This document shows, piece after piece, positions 53,678-62,648 of a stretch of 64,000 nt of DNA. Origin of the DNA: Lachnospiraceae bacterium 10-1 (lineage in GTDB: Bacteria > Bacillota > Clostridia > Lachnospirales > Lachnospiraceae); the NCBI GenBank assembly GCA_000403495.2, contig KE159810.1, positions 310,001 through 374,000 on the forward strand, given 5' to 3'. The notes beneath the pieces are model-generated. The model worked only from the letters and a program-made list of their open reading frames with translations, searched no databases and was not told where the DNA came from. The translations under genes were made by a program, and so were the position numbers. Every line of letters starts with the position of its first letter. The first letter of the stretch is position 1.

Positions 53678-55138
53678 TTATCTGTCCTCCTTTCTGCTAA
53701 ATGCACCTCTTATTTTTTCGTAGGTGTAAGCTGTCTGTATCAGCTTCTTTTCATTAAAGCAGTCCCCGATTAACTGCAGGCCGATGGGCAGCCCTTTAGA
53801 ATCTATGCCACAGGGCATGCTAAGCCCCGGCAGTCCTGCCAGATTCACAGAAATTGTATAAATATCTCCCAGATACATTTTAATGGGATCCGATAAGCTT
53901 TCTCCTAATTTAGGCGCTGTGGTGGGCGCCACCGGCCCTAAAATCACATCATACTTTGCAAATGCTTCATCAAAAGCCTTTTTAATCAATGCCTTTACCC
54001 TAAGAGCCTTCAAATAATATGCGTCATAATAGCCCGAGCTAAGTACAAAGCTTCCCAGCATGATCCTGCGCTTTACCTCAGGTCCAAAGCCCTGGGAGCG
54101 GGTTTTTTTGTACATATCGTGCAGTCCTTCATAATCTTCGGCACGGTATCCATACTTGATTCCGTCAAACCGCTCCAGGTTGGAGCTTGCTTCTGCTGCC
54201 GCAATAGTATAATAGGCAGGAATTGCATATTCCACCAGGCTTAAGTCAAATTCCTCCACTATGGCGCCTTTTTCCTTAAGCACCTCTGCTGCCTTAAGAA
54301 CCGCGTCCCGTACCTGGCCATCAAGCCCTTCTCCAAAATAATCCCTTGGGATACCGATTCTCATTCCTTTTACATCTTCCACCAAAGCAGATGTAAAATC
54401 TGTGTCCTGTCTTAAGACAGAAGTAGAGTCCTTCTTATCATGAGTGGAAATCACCTCCATAATTGCAGCACAGTCTGCCACATCCTTGCACAAAGGCCCA
54501 ATCTGATCCAGTGAAGAACCATAAGCAATTAATCCATAGCGGGACACCCTGCCATAGGTAGGCTTTAATCCCACCACACCGCAAAAAGAAGCTGGCTGCC
54601 GGATGGAACCGCCGGTATCCGAGCCCAGTGCATAAAAGCATTCATTTGCCGCCACCGCTGCTGCGCTGCCTCCTGAAGAGCCTCCTGGTACATGCTCATA
54701 GTTCCAGGGATTTCTCGTTACGCCATAGGCAGAAGTTTCTGTGGTAGAACCCATAGCAAACTCATCCATATTTGTTTTTCCTAAAATAACAGCTCCGGCC
54801 TTCTGTAAATTCAGTACTGCCTCTGAAGAAAAGGTAGGAACAAAATTATTTAATATTTTAGAAGAACAGGTGGTTAAAATTCCTTCGGTGCACATGTTGT
54901 CTTTTATGGCAACAGGAACACCGGCAAGGGCTCCTGTTAAAATACCTGCATCAATTTTTTTCTGTATTTCCTTTGCCTGGGCGAGAGCGCCTTCTTCATC
55001 TACTGTCACATAACAATTATATATTTCTTCTTTTGCATGAATTTGTGCAAGAACAGCCTTTACGGCCTCCAGCACCGTTACTTCCTTATTTTTAATAGCC
55101 GCTGCAAGTTGGCAGGCTGTCATATCAAGTATACTCAT
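53678..55138 (-). CDS. gatA: Asp/Glu-tRNA amidotransferase subunit A
   Basis: The 486-residue amidase-signature protein shows the Ser-cis-Ser-Lys triad in VPVAIKDNM (Lys), PGGSSGGSAAAVAA and GSDTGGSIRQPASF (Ser). It releases ammonia from glutamine for GatB. It starts 73 bp after gatC and ends 2 bp before gatB. Confidence 0.98.
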   Translation of the reverse strand: MSILDMTACQLAAAIKNKEVTVLEAVKAVLAQIHAKEEIYNCYVTVDEEGALAQAKEIQKKIDAGILTGALAGVPVAIKDNMCTEGILTTCSSKILNNFVPTFSSEAVLNLQKAGAVILGKTNMDEFAMGSTTETSAYGVTRNPWNYEHVPGGSSGGSAAAVAANECFYALGSDTGGSIRQPASFCGVVGLKPTYGRVSRYGLIAYGSSLDQIGPLCKDVADCAAIMEVISTHDKKDSTSVLRQDTDFTSALVEDVKGMRIGIPRDYFGEGLDGQVRDAVLKAAEVLKEKGAIVEEFDLSLVEYAIPAYYTIAAAEASSNLERFDGIKYGYRAEDYEGLHDMYKKTRSQGFGPEVKRRIMLGSFVLSSGYYDAYYLKALRVKALIKKAFDEAFAKYDVILGPVAPTTAPKLGESLSDPIKMYLGDIYTISVNLAGLPGLSMPCGIDSKGLPIGLQLIGDCFNEKKLIQTAYTYEKIRGAFSRKEDR

Positions 55139-55211
55139 CTATCATCCTCTTTTCCGCGCTGCATATTTGGCACAATCAATTTGCGTTTGCTCTGCTGTGC
55201 AAACCTGTTTT

Positions 55212-55505
55212 TCATTCAAATGTACGGGGAACCGTAAACATTCCGTTCTTTTCTCCCGGAGCATTTTTTAAAACCGCATCCCGCATGTCTTCATTGGTTA
55301 CTACATCCTCACGAAATACATTCTTTACCGGAAATACATGAGACATAGGCTCCACGCCCTTCGTATCCAGTTCCCCAAGCTTGTCAATATAGTCCAGCAT
55401 ACTTCCCATATCTTTTTTAGCCTGCTCTTTTTCCTCGCCTGAAAGCTCCAGCTTGGCCAGAATTCCAACATATTCAATGGTTTCATCAGAAATGATATTA
55501 GCCAT
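55212..55505 (-). CDS. gatC: Asp/Glu-tRNA amidotransferase subunit C
   Basis: The 97-residue protein matches GatC in length and in segments [21 protein letters not shown] and [20 protein letters not shown]. It stabilises GatA in the GatCAB complex. AAAGGA lies 8 nt before the ATG at 55505; an open frame 10 codons longer has no ribosome site. It is first in the operon gatC-gatA-gatB. GlnRS is also encoded in the window, so this complex most likely serves tRNA-Asn. Confidence 0.96.
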   Translation of the reverse strand: MANIISDETIEYVGILAKLELSGEEKEQAKKDMGSMLDYIDKLGELDTKGVEPMSHVFPVKNVFREDVVTNEDMRDAVLKNAPGEKNGMFTVPRTFE

Positions 55506-55744
55506 GTTTTTTCCTTTCTGCCTGTAAATTAGCACCTAAATTTTTCACTATCAATAATTTACTACTTTTATTGCCCTGTGTCCACTGTTTTCCTGTTTTG
55601 CCAATTTGTGTTCTTTTTATGCCTTTCTTGTACAAAGCACCTGCATCTATTGCTTTTTCTGCTTCCGGTTTGCTATCCTTAGTAAAAGCGTTCTTACAGG
55701 TGTGCTTAACATCCGCCACATAGCGCTTCGGAATGGAGGTAAAT

Positions 55745-56470
55745 ATGAAAATAATAAAAACAAAAAATTATGAGCAGATGAGCCGCGTTGCAGCCAATAT
55801 TCTTTCTGCCCAGATAATTATGAAACCTGATTGCGTTCTCGGGCTTGCTACCGGTTCAACCCCAATCGGCACTTATGACCAATTGATCAACTGGTACAAA
55901 AAAGGAGATATTGACTTTAGCGAAGTTACCACAATCAATTTGGATGAATACAAAGGTCTTTCCCCCGAAAACGACCAGAGCTATCGTTATTTTATGAATA
56001 CCCATCTTTTTGACCATATAAACATTGACAAAGATAAAACCTATGTTCCCAACGGATTAGAGCCTGATTCGGAAAAAGCATGTTCCGAATACGATCAGAT
56101 TATTAAGGCACATAGCGGAATTGACCTGCAGCTTTTGGGACTGGGTAATAATGGTCATATTGGATTTAATGAACCAGGTGACTCTTTTGAAAAAGAAACC
56201 CATTGTGTTTCTCTTACTGAGAGCACCATTGATGCCAATGCAAGATTTTTTTCTTCCATAGAAGAAGTACCTACACAAGCCTATACTATGGGAATTAAAA
56301 CCATTATGCAGGCAAAGAAAATCCTTGTGGTAGTCAGCGGCATTCAAAAAGCTTCCATTGTAAAAAAAGCATTCTTCGGTTCCATTACCCCTGAAGTTCC
56401 TGCATCCGTACTTCAGCTTCACAGAGATGTTACTATCGTTTGCGACGAAGAGGCGTTCTCTGCACTGTAA
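55745..56470 (+). CDS. nagB: Glucosamine-6-phosphate deaminase
   Basis: The 241-residue protein has GLATGSTPIGTYDQL (phosphate loop), INLDEYKGL (catalytic Asp), LLGLGNNGHIGFNEPG (catalytic His and Glu) and ends with the usual RDVTIVCDEEA. It converts glucosamine 6-phosphate to fructose 6-phosphate and ammonia, feeding amino sugars into glycolysis. GGAGG lies 8 nt before the ATG at 55745. No nagA is adjacent. It is divergent from gatC and converges with the response-regulator gene. Confidence 0.97.
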   Translation: MKIIKTKNYEQMSRVAANILSAQIIMKPDCVLGLATGSTPIGTYDQLINWYKKGDIDFSEVTTINLDEYKGLSPENDQSYRYFMNTHLFDHINIDKDKTYVPNGLEPDSEKACSEYDQIIKAHSGIDLQLLGLGNNGHIGFNEPGDSFEKETHCVSLTESTIDANARFFSSIEEVPTQAYTMGIKTIMQAKKILVVVSGIQKASIVKKAFFGSITPEVPASVLQLHRDVTIVCDEEAFSAL

Positions 56471-56504
56471 CCCAATACCTTATCTGTACTACAGACATAC
56501 AAAT

Positions 56505-56535
56505 AGCGGGCAGTCCGTACAGTGGACTGCCCGTT
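56505..56535. terminator. Hairpin between nagB and the convergent response-regulator gene
   Basis: CGGGCAGTCC (56507-56516) pairs perfectly with GGACTGCCCG (56524-56533) around a 7-nt loop, flanked by AT-rich but not continuous T stretches. It could end both convergent genes. Confidence 0.6.
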
Positions 56536-56539
56536 ACAT

Positions 56540-57379
56540 TTACATTTGATTTCTATATTCATTGGCCGAAATGCCCACTTGCTTTTTAAATACTCTGGAG
56601 AAATGCGCCATATCCAAAAATCCTACTTCATCTGCAATATCGCCAATCCGCAAAGCCGGATCTTTCAACAACTCCTTTGCTTTATTAATTCTGACTCCGT
56701 TTAATATCTCCGAAAAATTCTGCCCCAGATAACGATTCAAAAGCTTGCTTAAATGCCACTGACTTACATAGACCTGATCAGCCACATCAGAGAGTTTTAA
56801 CTTTTCTTTATAATTCTCTTCAATATATGCTACTGCATTCTTCACAATAAAGCTGCTTGCAGTACTATCCATTAATTCTTCCCCACTCAATGTTTGTGTA
56901 TCTTCTGTTTTACTGCCTGATGCCCCCCCTATTGTGGGATTTTCGTCTTTTTCTTTGGAAGAAAGCAGATTATTCTTGCTTTCTTCCAAAATATCAGACT
57001 CCAATTCTGCCAGTTTTTTCGTCATTACCCCTAAAGCCTCCATTAGTTCATCCATTTTAGAAGGCTTCAGCAGAAATCTTGCAACGCCCAGCCGAATGGC
57101 TTTCTGCGCATAATCAAAATCCCTGTATCCAGTCAATATTGCAACCTGTGCATTGGGAAACTCAGACTTAATTGCTGCGATCATGGTAAGCCCGTCCAGC
57201 CGCGGCATCTGAATATCTGTAAAAATAATATCCGGCTTTTCATTTCTAATCAGCGTAATTCCTTCCTCTCCGCTGAAAGCAACTCCTGCTACCACGCACT
57301 GAAAATTTCCCCAATTAACAGTTTTTTTCAGCCCCTCAACAATAATCGGCTCATCATCAATAATAACCACTTTATACAT
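56540..57379 (-). CDS. AraC-type response regulator
   Basis: The 279-residue protein has a receiver domain (about 1-120) with the acid pair IDDE, phosphoacceptor Asp 55 (IIFTDIQMP), and lysine of LLKPSK, a Ser/Glu-rich linker (about 125-170), and two AraC helix-turn-helix motifs (about 180-279, KLSDVADQVYVSQWHLSKLL and DIADEVGFLDMAHFSRVFKK). It is the cognate partner of the histidine kinase at 60811-62565 (YesN type) and likely activates the intervening ABC genes. GAGGGGGA precedes the ATG at 57379. A terminator-like hairpin separates it from the permease gene. Confidence 0.95.
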   Translation of the reverse strand: MYKVVIIDDEPIIVEGLKKTVNWGNFQCVVAGVAFSGEEGITLIRNEKPDIIFTDIQMPRLDGLTMIAAIKSEFPNAQVAILTGYRDFDYAQKAIRLGVARFLLKPSKMDELMEALGVMTKKLAELESDILEESKNNLLSSKEKDENPTIGGASGSKTEDTQTLSGEELMDSTASSFIVKNAVAYIEENYKEKLKLSDVADQVYVSQWHLSKLLNRYLGQNFSEILNGVRINKAKELLKDPALRIGDIADEVGFLDMAHFSRVFKKQVGISANEYRNQM

Positions 57380-57414
57380 AAAAATCCCCCTCACATACAA
57401 ATAACAAATGCCAA

Positions 57415-57442
57415 AAGGAAGGCCGCCTTTGCTGCCTCCCTT
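57415..57442 (-). terminator. Intra-locus terminator between permease and response-regulator genes
   Basis: On the minus strand AAGGGAGGC (57434-57442) pairs with GCCTTCCTT (57415-57423) with one G-T pair, then TTTTGG. It lies between the last permease gene and the response-regulator gene and would lower read-through. Confidence 0.6.
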
Positions 57443-57454
57443 AAGCTGTCTGTC

Positions 57455-58312
57455 CTAACCTTTTACTGCTCCTGCCGTCATACCCTTTATTATGTATTTC
57501 TGCAGGAAAATATATACGATAAGTACCGGTACAACTACCAATGTAACTGCTGCTGCCATCAAACCATAGTTGGTTCCTTCCTGAGATGTTAATTCATTTA
57601 ACAGTCTTGTGATTGCTCTCATTTCCGGTCTTCTTAAAAAGAACATCTGGGTAAACAGATCATTGTAGCTCCACAAGAAAGAAAAAATCGCTACTGTTGC
57701 AAAGGATGGTTTGGTAAGCGGTACAACTACTTTATAGAAAATCTGGAATACATTACACCCTTCCAAATATGCCGCTTCCTCCAGTTCTATTGGAAGCCCC
57801 CTGATAAATCCTGTTAATACTACAATTGCAAATGCCAGATTTCCTGCTATCTGCGGCAGAATTACGGAAAGCATTGTAAGCCCCCAACTGCTGGTATTGG
57901 CAATTCCCCACTTTGCTTCCATACTGAATACCGGAATAATAGTTGCAAATACAGGAAACATCATAGCGGCCATTACCAACGACTGCAAAGTTCCCTTTAA
58001 TTTAAAGCTGTAGCGAACCAGTGCAAAGGAAGCCATACCTGCCAGAATAACCACTGCCAATGCAACCACAGTTGAAATAAAAATACTGTTTTTGTATGCA
58101 CCAAATATATTTAAATTAGCAAATGCCTTTCTGTAATTTGCAAGGGTAAACAATTCTCCGGTAGGCAGCGAAAAGGAATTTGCCAGAATCTTATCCTTTG
58201 CCTTAAAAGAGTTCTGCACTACCCATATAATCGGATATATGGTGGTAAGCGACCAGAAAATCAAAACAATATATATAAAAATGGAGGATACTTCAAATTT
58301 TTTCTTTTTCAT
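57455..58312 (-). CDS. Carbohydrate ABC importer permease (MalG/UgpE type)
   Basis: The 285-residue protein has six membrane segments, the EAA loop EEAAYLEGCNVFQIFYKVVVP, and the terminal YIIKGMTAGAVKG. It forms the import pore with the partner encoded 14 bp upstream. The locus has a binding protein and a two-component system but no ATPase, so a shared ATPase is needed. The sugar is not determined. Confidence 0.92.
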   Translation of the reverse strand: MKKKKFEVSSIFIYIVLIFWSLTTIYPIIWVVQNSFKAKDKILANSFSLPTGELFTLANYRKAFANLNIFGAYKNSIFISTVVALAVVILAGMASFALVRYSFKLKGTLQSLVMAAMMFPVFATIIPVFSMEAKWGIANTSSWGLTMLSVILPQIAGNLAFAIVVLTGFIRGLPIELEEAAYLEGCNVFQIFYKVVVPLTKPSFATVAIFSFLWSYNDLFTQMFFLRRPEMRAITRLLNELTSQEGTNYGLMAAAVTLVVVPVLIVYIFLQKYIIKGMTAGAVKG

Positions 58313-58326
58313 TTTCTTTTCCTCCT

Positions 58327-59214
58327 TTAATAATCTTTCTCTTTGAAAATAGCGTTTACGATCTTGGATGTTGCAATACCAAGCACTACCAGCATAATCG
58401 CAAGGGTAGAACCGTAATCCACATTTTTAGCTTCCATTGTCTGATAGTACATATATGTACCAGTTAAGAAGGTAGTTTTCATAGGCATACCCTTCGGGAA
58501 CATGGTCCATGGTAAGTCAAATACCTTAAGGGCTCCAGTTACAGCCAGTACCACGCAGGTACAAATAACATTATGTAACAAAGGAAGAGAAATAAATCTC
58601 ACTCTCTGAAATCTTGTTGCTCCGTCAATTGACGCCGACTCATAAAGCTCCTCAGAAATATTATTTAATCCTGTAATTATTATTACAAAGTAAAATCCCA
58701 CATACTGCCACATAACCGGCAGCATCATTGTAACCAGGGCAAGCCCCTCTCCTTTCCAATCGGTAAGACTCGTCTTTCCTAATGATTCTAAAATTTGATT
58801 TAACATACCTTTGTCATAAAGGAAAATCAGGTTGAACATAAGACCTAATGCAGTTGCTGAAATTACGATGGGGAAGAAATATACCGTTCTGAAGAATTTA
58901 GCCCCTGCTTTAATATTATCTACCAAAAGTGCCAATATTAACGCAATTCCTACCTGACCTACAATTGTCACAATCATCATGATCAATGTATTTTTAAGTG
59001 ATGTTAATACCACCGGATCGTGTATCAATTCAACGTAATTTGTATACCAGGGATCATTCCATCTTCCAGTAGACTGTCCTAAATTCTTAATGTGCTGAAA
59101 GCTGTTTATAATATTCATAAAGAATGGATAAAACAGATACACCAACATAAAAAGAAATGCCGGAAGCAGGAAAATAACCAAAGGTTTTTTATTCTTATAT
59201 ATATTTGCACCCAT
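58327..59214 (-). CDS. Carbohydrate ABC importer permease (MalF/UgpA type)
   Basis: The 295-residue protein has six membrane segments starting LVIFLLPAFLFMLVYLFYPFF and the EAA region EELYESASIDGATRFQRVRFISLPLL. It pairs with the next permease and follows the binding-protein gene by 77 bp. The nearest relatives by layout are LplB/YtcP-type oligosaccharide importers. Confidence 0.92.
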   Translation of the reverse strand: MGANIYKNKKPLVIFLLPAFLFMLVYLFYPFFMNIINSFQHIKNLGQSTGRWNDPWYTNYVELIHDPVVLTSLKNTLIMMIVTIVGQVGIALILALLVDNIKAGAKFFRTVYFFPIVISATALGLMFNLIFLYDKGMLNQILESLGKTSLTDWKGEGLALVTMMLPVMWQYVGFYFVIIITGLNNISEELYESASIDGATRFQRVRFISLPLLHNVICTCVVLAVTGALKVFDLPWTMFPKGMPMKTTFLTGTYMYYQTMEAKNVDYGSTLAIMLVVLGIATSKIVNAIFKEKDY

Positions 59215-59291
59215 AACAGCTACCTCTCTTTGATAAATAGGGCCAGAGACTTTTGACCTCCGGCCCGTTTAGTTTAAATATTACTTTTTTA

Positions 59292-60695
59292 TTACTGTGC
59301 GTTCTGGTATGCTTCAAGACCTTCTGCTACCGCATCAACTGCTGAAACTCTTCCAGTTACGATTTCAGGCATTCCATCGAATGTAGATACTCTGCAATCC
59401 CCCTGGAAAATATCCTGTACTGCTCCTGTTAAGGAAGTTGCACCGGACATCATAGCCATAGCCTTAATCTGTAAAGGATTGAATACGGATTCATCAACTG
59501 CAGGTGCATTTTTAAGTCCGGATGCTGTGTGCTGTGCAAAGACAGGCACTACTTCATCAGAAGTCATATAAGATACAAAGCTGACTGCTGCTGCTCTCTT
59601 GTCGGGATCTTCCCAAGCCTTGGTTGTGATATAGTAACCCATTGAAAGACCGCCAACTAAATCAGTTGCTTTTCTGTCGCCCTGTCCGGGTACATAAGTT
59701 ACATCAAATTTTGCAAGTTTCTCTGCATCAAGGGTAGATGCATCTTCAGGATCAGACTGGCAGGCGCTTACGATACCGCCAACTTTCCAGGAACCATCAA
59801 TCAGGAATGCTGCTTTTCCGTCCATGAACATTGCAAATGTTTCATCATCAGTTGCTGATAATGTGTTGTCCGGGAAATATCCAGCTTCATATAAAGCCTT
59901 GATATCTTCCATACCTGCTACCCACGCCTGTCCCTGATCACTGTCTACAGATTCAGGAACTGTTAAATGAGTTGCTGGTGAGGTGTGATTAAAGATTGCA
60001 AATTCCCACCAGTAATGAGGAATGTTGCCAAGTGCACATGCAATAGGTGCATAACCTGCATCTTTGATCTTCTGGCAGTCTGCAAGGAACATATCCCATG
60101 TGTAGTCTGTACCAGGCATTGAAACGCCTGCCGCATCAAGAACTTCTGTGTTAACAAACATTGCTTCCCAGAATCCATTTACAGGCACTGCATACTTCTT
60201 GCCATCTACTAAAGAATCTACGATCAGATCATCATTCATATTGCCCGCATAGTCAGGATACTCTGCGCGGATATCGTCAATGGAAACCACCTTGCCAGCT
60301 TCGATAAAGCTGTTAGCGTCTGCTCCGTTGAAGAAGAATAATACGTCCGGTTCGGAACCTGTCTCAAAGTCGGTGATAACTCTTGTCTTAAATGTTTCAT
60401 CAGATGTAGCTGAAGTATCTGCTACTGTGTTGCCTGTTTCTGCACACCATGCTTCAACTGCTGCTTTGAAGTTCTGTGCGTTTCCATCTTCACCTGCGAA
60501 TGTTGTTGTTACGTTCAGTTCAACAGGATTAGGCTCTGCCGGTGCTTCTTCCTCAGGTGCTGCTGCCTCTGCCGGTGCTTCTTCCTGTGTTGTTTCTTCT
60601 GCCGGCTGATCACTACCGGTTTCTTTGCTTCCACATGCTGCCAGAGAAAATACCATAGCAGATGCTAAAACGAGTGCTAAAACTCTTTTCTTCAT
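59292..60695 (-). CDS. Carbohydrate-binding lipoprotein of an ABC importer
   Basis: The 467-residue protein has a lipobox (AMVFSLAACGSKETG), an acidic Ala/Pro/Glu-rich linker (about 25-55), and a family 1 solute-binding domain: LNVTTTFAGEDGNAQNFK, EPDVLFFFNGADANSF, GKAAFLIDGSWKVGG, and GLSMGYYITTKAWEDPDK. It binds a sugar outside the cell. Its own promoter lies at 60756-60784, downstream of the kinase gene; GGGAGG is 9 nt before the ATG. The binding protein probably accumulates in excess over the permeases. Confidence 0.93.
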   Translation of the reverse strand: MKKRVLALVLASAMVFSLAACGSKETGSDQPAEETTQEEAPAEAAAPEEEAPAEPNPVELNVTTTFAGEDGNAQNFKAAVEAWCAETGNTVADTSATSDETFKTRVITDFETGSEPDVLFFFNGADANSFIEAGKVVSIDDIRAEYPDYAGNMNDDLIVDSLVDGKKYAVPVNGFWEAMFVNTEVLDAAGVSMPGTDYTWDMFLADCQKIKDAGYAPIACALGNIPHYWWEFAIFNHTSPATHLTVPESVDSDQGQAWVAGMEDIKALYEAGYFPDNTLSATDDETFAMFMDGKAAFLIDGSWKVGGIVSACQSDPEDASTLDAEKLAKFDVTYVPGQGDRKATDLVGGLSMGYYITTKAWEDPDKRAAAVSFVSYMTSDEVVPVFAQHTASGLKNAPAVDESVFNPLQIKAMAMMSGATSLTGAVQDIFQGDCRVSTFDGMPEIVTGRVSAVDAVAEGLEAYQNAQ

Positions 60696-60755
60696 ACCTT
60701 TTGTTCCTCCCTTATAATTTGGTTTGAGATGTATGTGTGTGTTTCATCTGTACCT

Positions 60756-60784
60756 ATCATATAATATTTAGGGCTTAAGGTTAA
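60756..60784 (-). promoter_or_regulatory. Promoter of the ABC importer genes
   Basis: On the minus strand TTAACC (60779-60784), 17 bp, TATGAT (60756-60761), a good -10 with a poor -35. This is the pattern of an activator-dependent promoter and fits control by the AraC-type response regulator of the locus. Confidence 0.5.
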
Positions 60785-60810
60785 TGACTAGAGTTGTGGT
60801 TATTTGTCTT

Positions 60811-62565
60811 TTATTGTCTTTCTAAATTGTCTATTTTGACTATAATTGTGCTGACTGTATGGTTTTCATTGTTACTTTTGATGGTAAGTCCGCAATCTGG
60901 GCCGCAAATCATTTTAATTCTCTTGTTAACATTGCGAATACCAAGGCTCACGGAATGAAGTTCTTTTGTATCAGTGTTCAAAAGCTCCTCTATCTTTCGT
61001 TTGTCTTTCTCTGTCAGTATCCCATTATTTACTATTTCAATGAAAAGTTTATCCTCCCTTGCAAATATGGATATCTTCAGTTTTCCCTGCTTACGGAAAT
61101 TCAGCCCGTGCTCTATGGCATTTTCCAAAATAGGCTGTATAATCAGCCTTGGCACACGGACATATAAGTACCTCTCGTCAATTTCTTTAGTCACCTCAAG
61201 CATTTCACCAAAACGCTGGGACATAATATATAAATATGCATCTGCATACCCCATCTCCTCAGAAAGGGGAATCAGCTGCTCGCTCTTCCGGTTCATGGTA
61301 GCCTCCATCATTGTGGAGAGAGCTTCTATCATTGCACTTACTTTATAGTTTCCTGCCATTCTCACTTCCCAGTTAATGATCTCCAGGGTATTGTTCAGAA
61401 AGTGGGGATTGATCTGAGATTGCAGCGCCATAATATTGGCATCCCTTAAAGCCAGTTCTTCCAAATAGATTTTTTCAAACTGATATTTCAACTTGTCAGA
61501 CATGGCATTAAATGCTTTTCCCAAGTCTGCCAGCTCCTCATGCTGGGCAATTGCCTCAACATGATACCCGTAATTTTCCTTTTCGATCTCCCGGTATGCC
61601 ATTCTTAATGAATTAATAGGCTCGTTAACCCTTTGATGGAAAAATACAAAAATTATGACAATCAAAGGCACCATGAATACAATCAACATCCCAAGAAAAT
61701 ATTTTACTATTATGGTCTCATCCATAATTGCCGACTCATCAAGGGCTATCGCAAAAGCCACCCGGTGTCTTCCAATTTCAAGCCTCTTATAAACATATGC
61801 CCCATTTCTGCCATGATAGTAAACTGACCGTTCCATATACCTTTCCCTGATCAGATCTTTACAGGGATCTTCATCATAAACATGAAAAATAGAAGTTCCG
61901 TCAATAAAAACATCACCCTCGCTCCATCCCCATATTCCCTCAAGGCTTTCAAACATATTTCCCACATTTAATTCCATAATAATGACTGCAAATGTTTGAA
62001 ATGTGCTGTCTACAATATTTCTTATCATATAGATTCTGTCGTTAATATTGACAAACGCAATTCCTGTATCAAGTTCCTTGCTTATGTGGGCGATTTTTTC
62101 TTTTGCATAGGTATTAAATGCGGTTACATTTGCATAAGTATTGGTCCCCCTGTAAGCAGTGTAATAATTATCAGGATCATCTACAAAATATAACAGCGTC
62201 ATGTCAAAACTTTGGTTATAAGTATATTGCTGCCGGATAAACTGACTGACCTCCCGGTCCAGCTTCCGTCTGTCTCCATCAATTAAGTATGCTGCATAAC
62301 TGTCTTTGATCTGCGTCAGGTATGAGGACTCTTTAGAAGCTTCTATCGCCTCACTTAAACGAATCCGGCTGATTTCAATGGCTTTATCTGCCGAAGTCAC
62401 AATCGTATCCTCAAGCTGGTTATTCATTCTGTCCGATATAAAAAAGAAAATGATAAAAAAAGTAAATAAAAGCGGTAAAAACCAGCACGTCAACAGCATA
62501 AGCACCATGCTCCACCGCAGTTCTTTCCTTTTTTTAATTCTCTCCATAAACATGCCCTTTCTCAT
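60811..62565 (-). CDS. YesM-type sensor histidine kinase
   Basis: The 584-residue protein has two membrane segments (about 22-46 and 290-312) flanking an extracytoplasmic sensor of about 240 residues, a HAMP-like linker, and a kinase domain of the His_kinase/HATPase type. The phosphoacceptor His is in MALQSQINPHFLNNTLEIIN (about 387) and the N box in PILENAIEHGLNFR; a GIRNVNKRIKMICG G-box follows. It signals to the AraC-type regulator at 56540-57379 and is first in the locus. Alternative start at 62547 (MERIKKRK) has AAGGG upstream; at 62565 an AAGGA is well placed. Confidence 0.95.
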   Translation of the reverse strand: MRKGMFMERIKKRKELRWSMVLMLLTCWFLPLLFTFFIIFFFISDRMNNQLEDTIVTSADKAIEISRIRLSEAIEASKESSYLTQIKDSYAAYLIDGDRRKLDREVSQFIRQQYTYNQSFDMTLLYFVDDPDNYYTAYRGTNTYANVTAFNTYAKEKIAHISKELDTGIAFVNINDRIYMIRNIVDSTFQTFAVIIMELNVGNMFESLEGIWGWSEGDVFIDGTSIFHVYDEDPCKDLIRERYMERSVYYHGRNGAYVYKRLEIGRHRVAFAIALDESAIMDETIIVKYFLGMLIVFMVPLIVIIFVFFHQRVNEPINSLRMAYREIEKENYGYHVEAIAQHEELADLGKAFNAMSDKLKYQFEKIYLEELALRDANIMALQSQINPHFLNNTLEIINWEVRMAGNYKVSAMIEALSTMMEATMNRKSEQLIPLSEEMGYADAYLYIMSQRFGEMLEVTKEIDERYLYVRVPRLIIQPILENAIEHGLNFRKQGKLKISIFAREDKLFIEIVNNGILTEKDKRKIEELLNTDTKELHSVSLGIRNVNKRIKMICGPDCGLTIKSNNENHTVSTIIVKIDNLERQ

Positions 62566-62591
62566 TTTGTATTTTCCTTATATTATAAGTA

Positions 62592-62630
62592 TAGCAGGAA
62601 AGAATTGTTGTTCGCAATCCTATCCTGCTA
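62592..62630. other. Hairpin between the phosphohexomutase and kinase genes
   Basis: TAGCAGGA (62592-62599) pairs with TCCTGCTA (62623-62630) with an inner ATTG/CAAT stem. No T-run follows, so a terminator function for the phosphohexomutase gene is uncertain; a TATAAT-like box lies right next to it at the start of the kinase gene. Confidence 0.35.
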
Positions 62631-62648
62631 CTTTCCTCCTGCTATTTC

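Noticed and set aside
55498-55719. 73-codon open frame on the minus strand before gatC
   Set aside because: It overlaps the gatC start, has no ribosome site, a low-complexity basic composition and occupies the region where the gatC promoter must lie.
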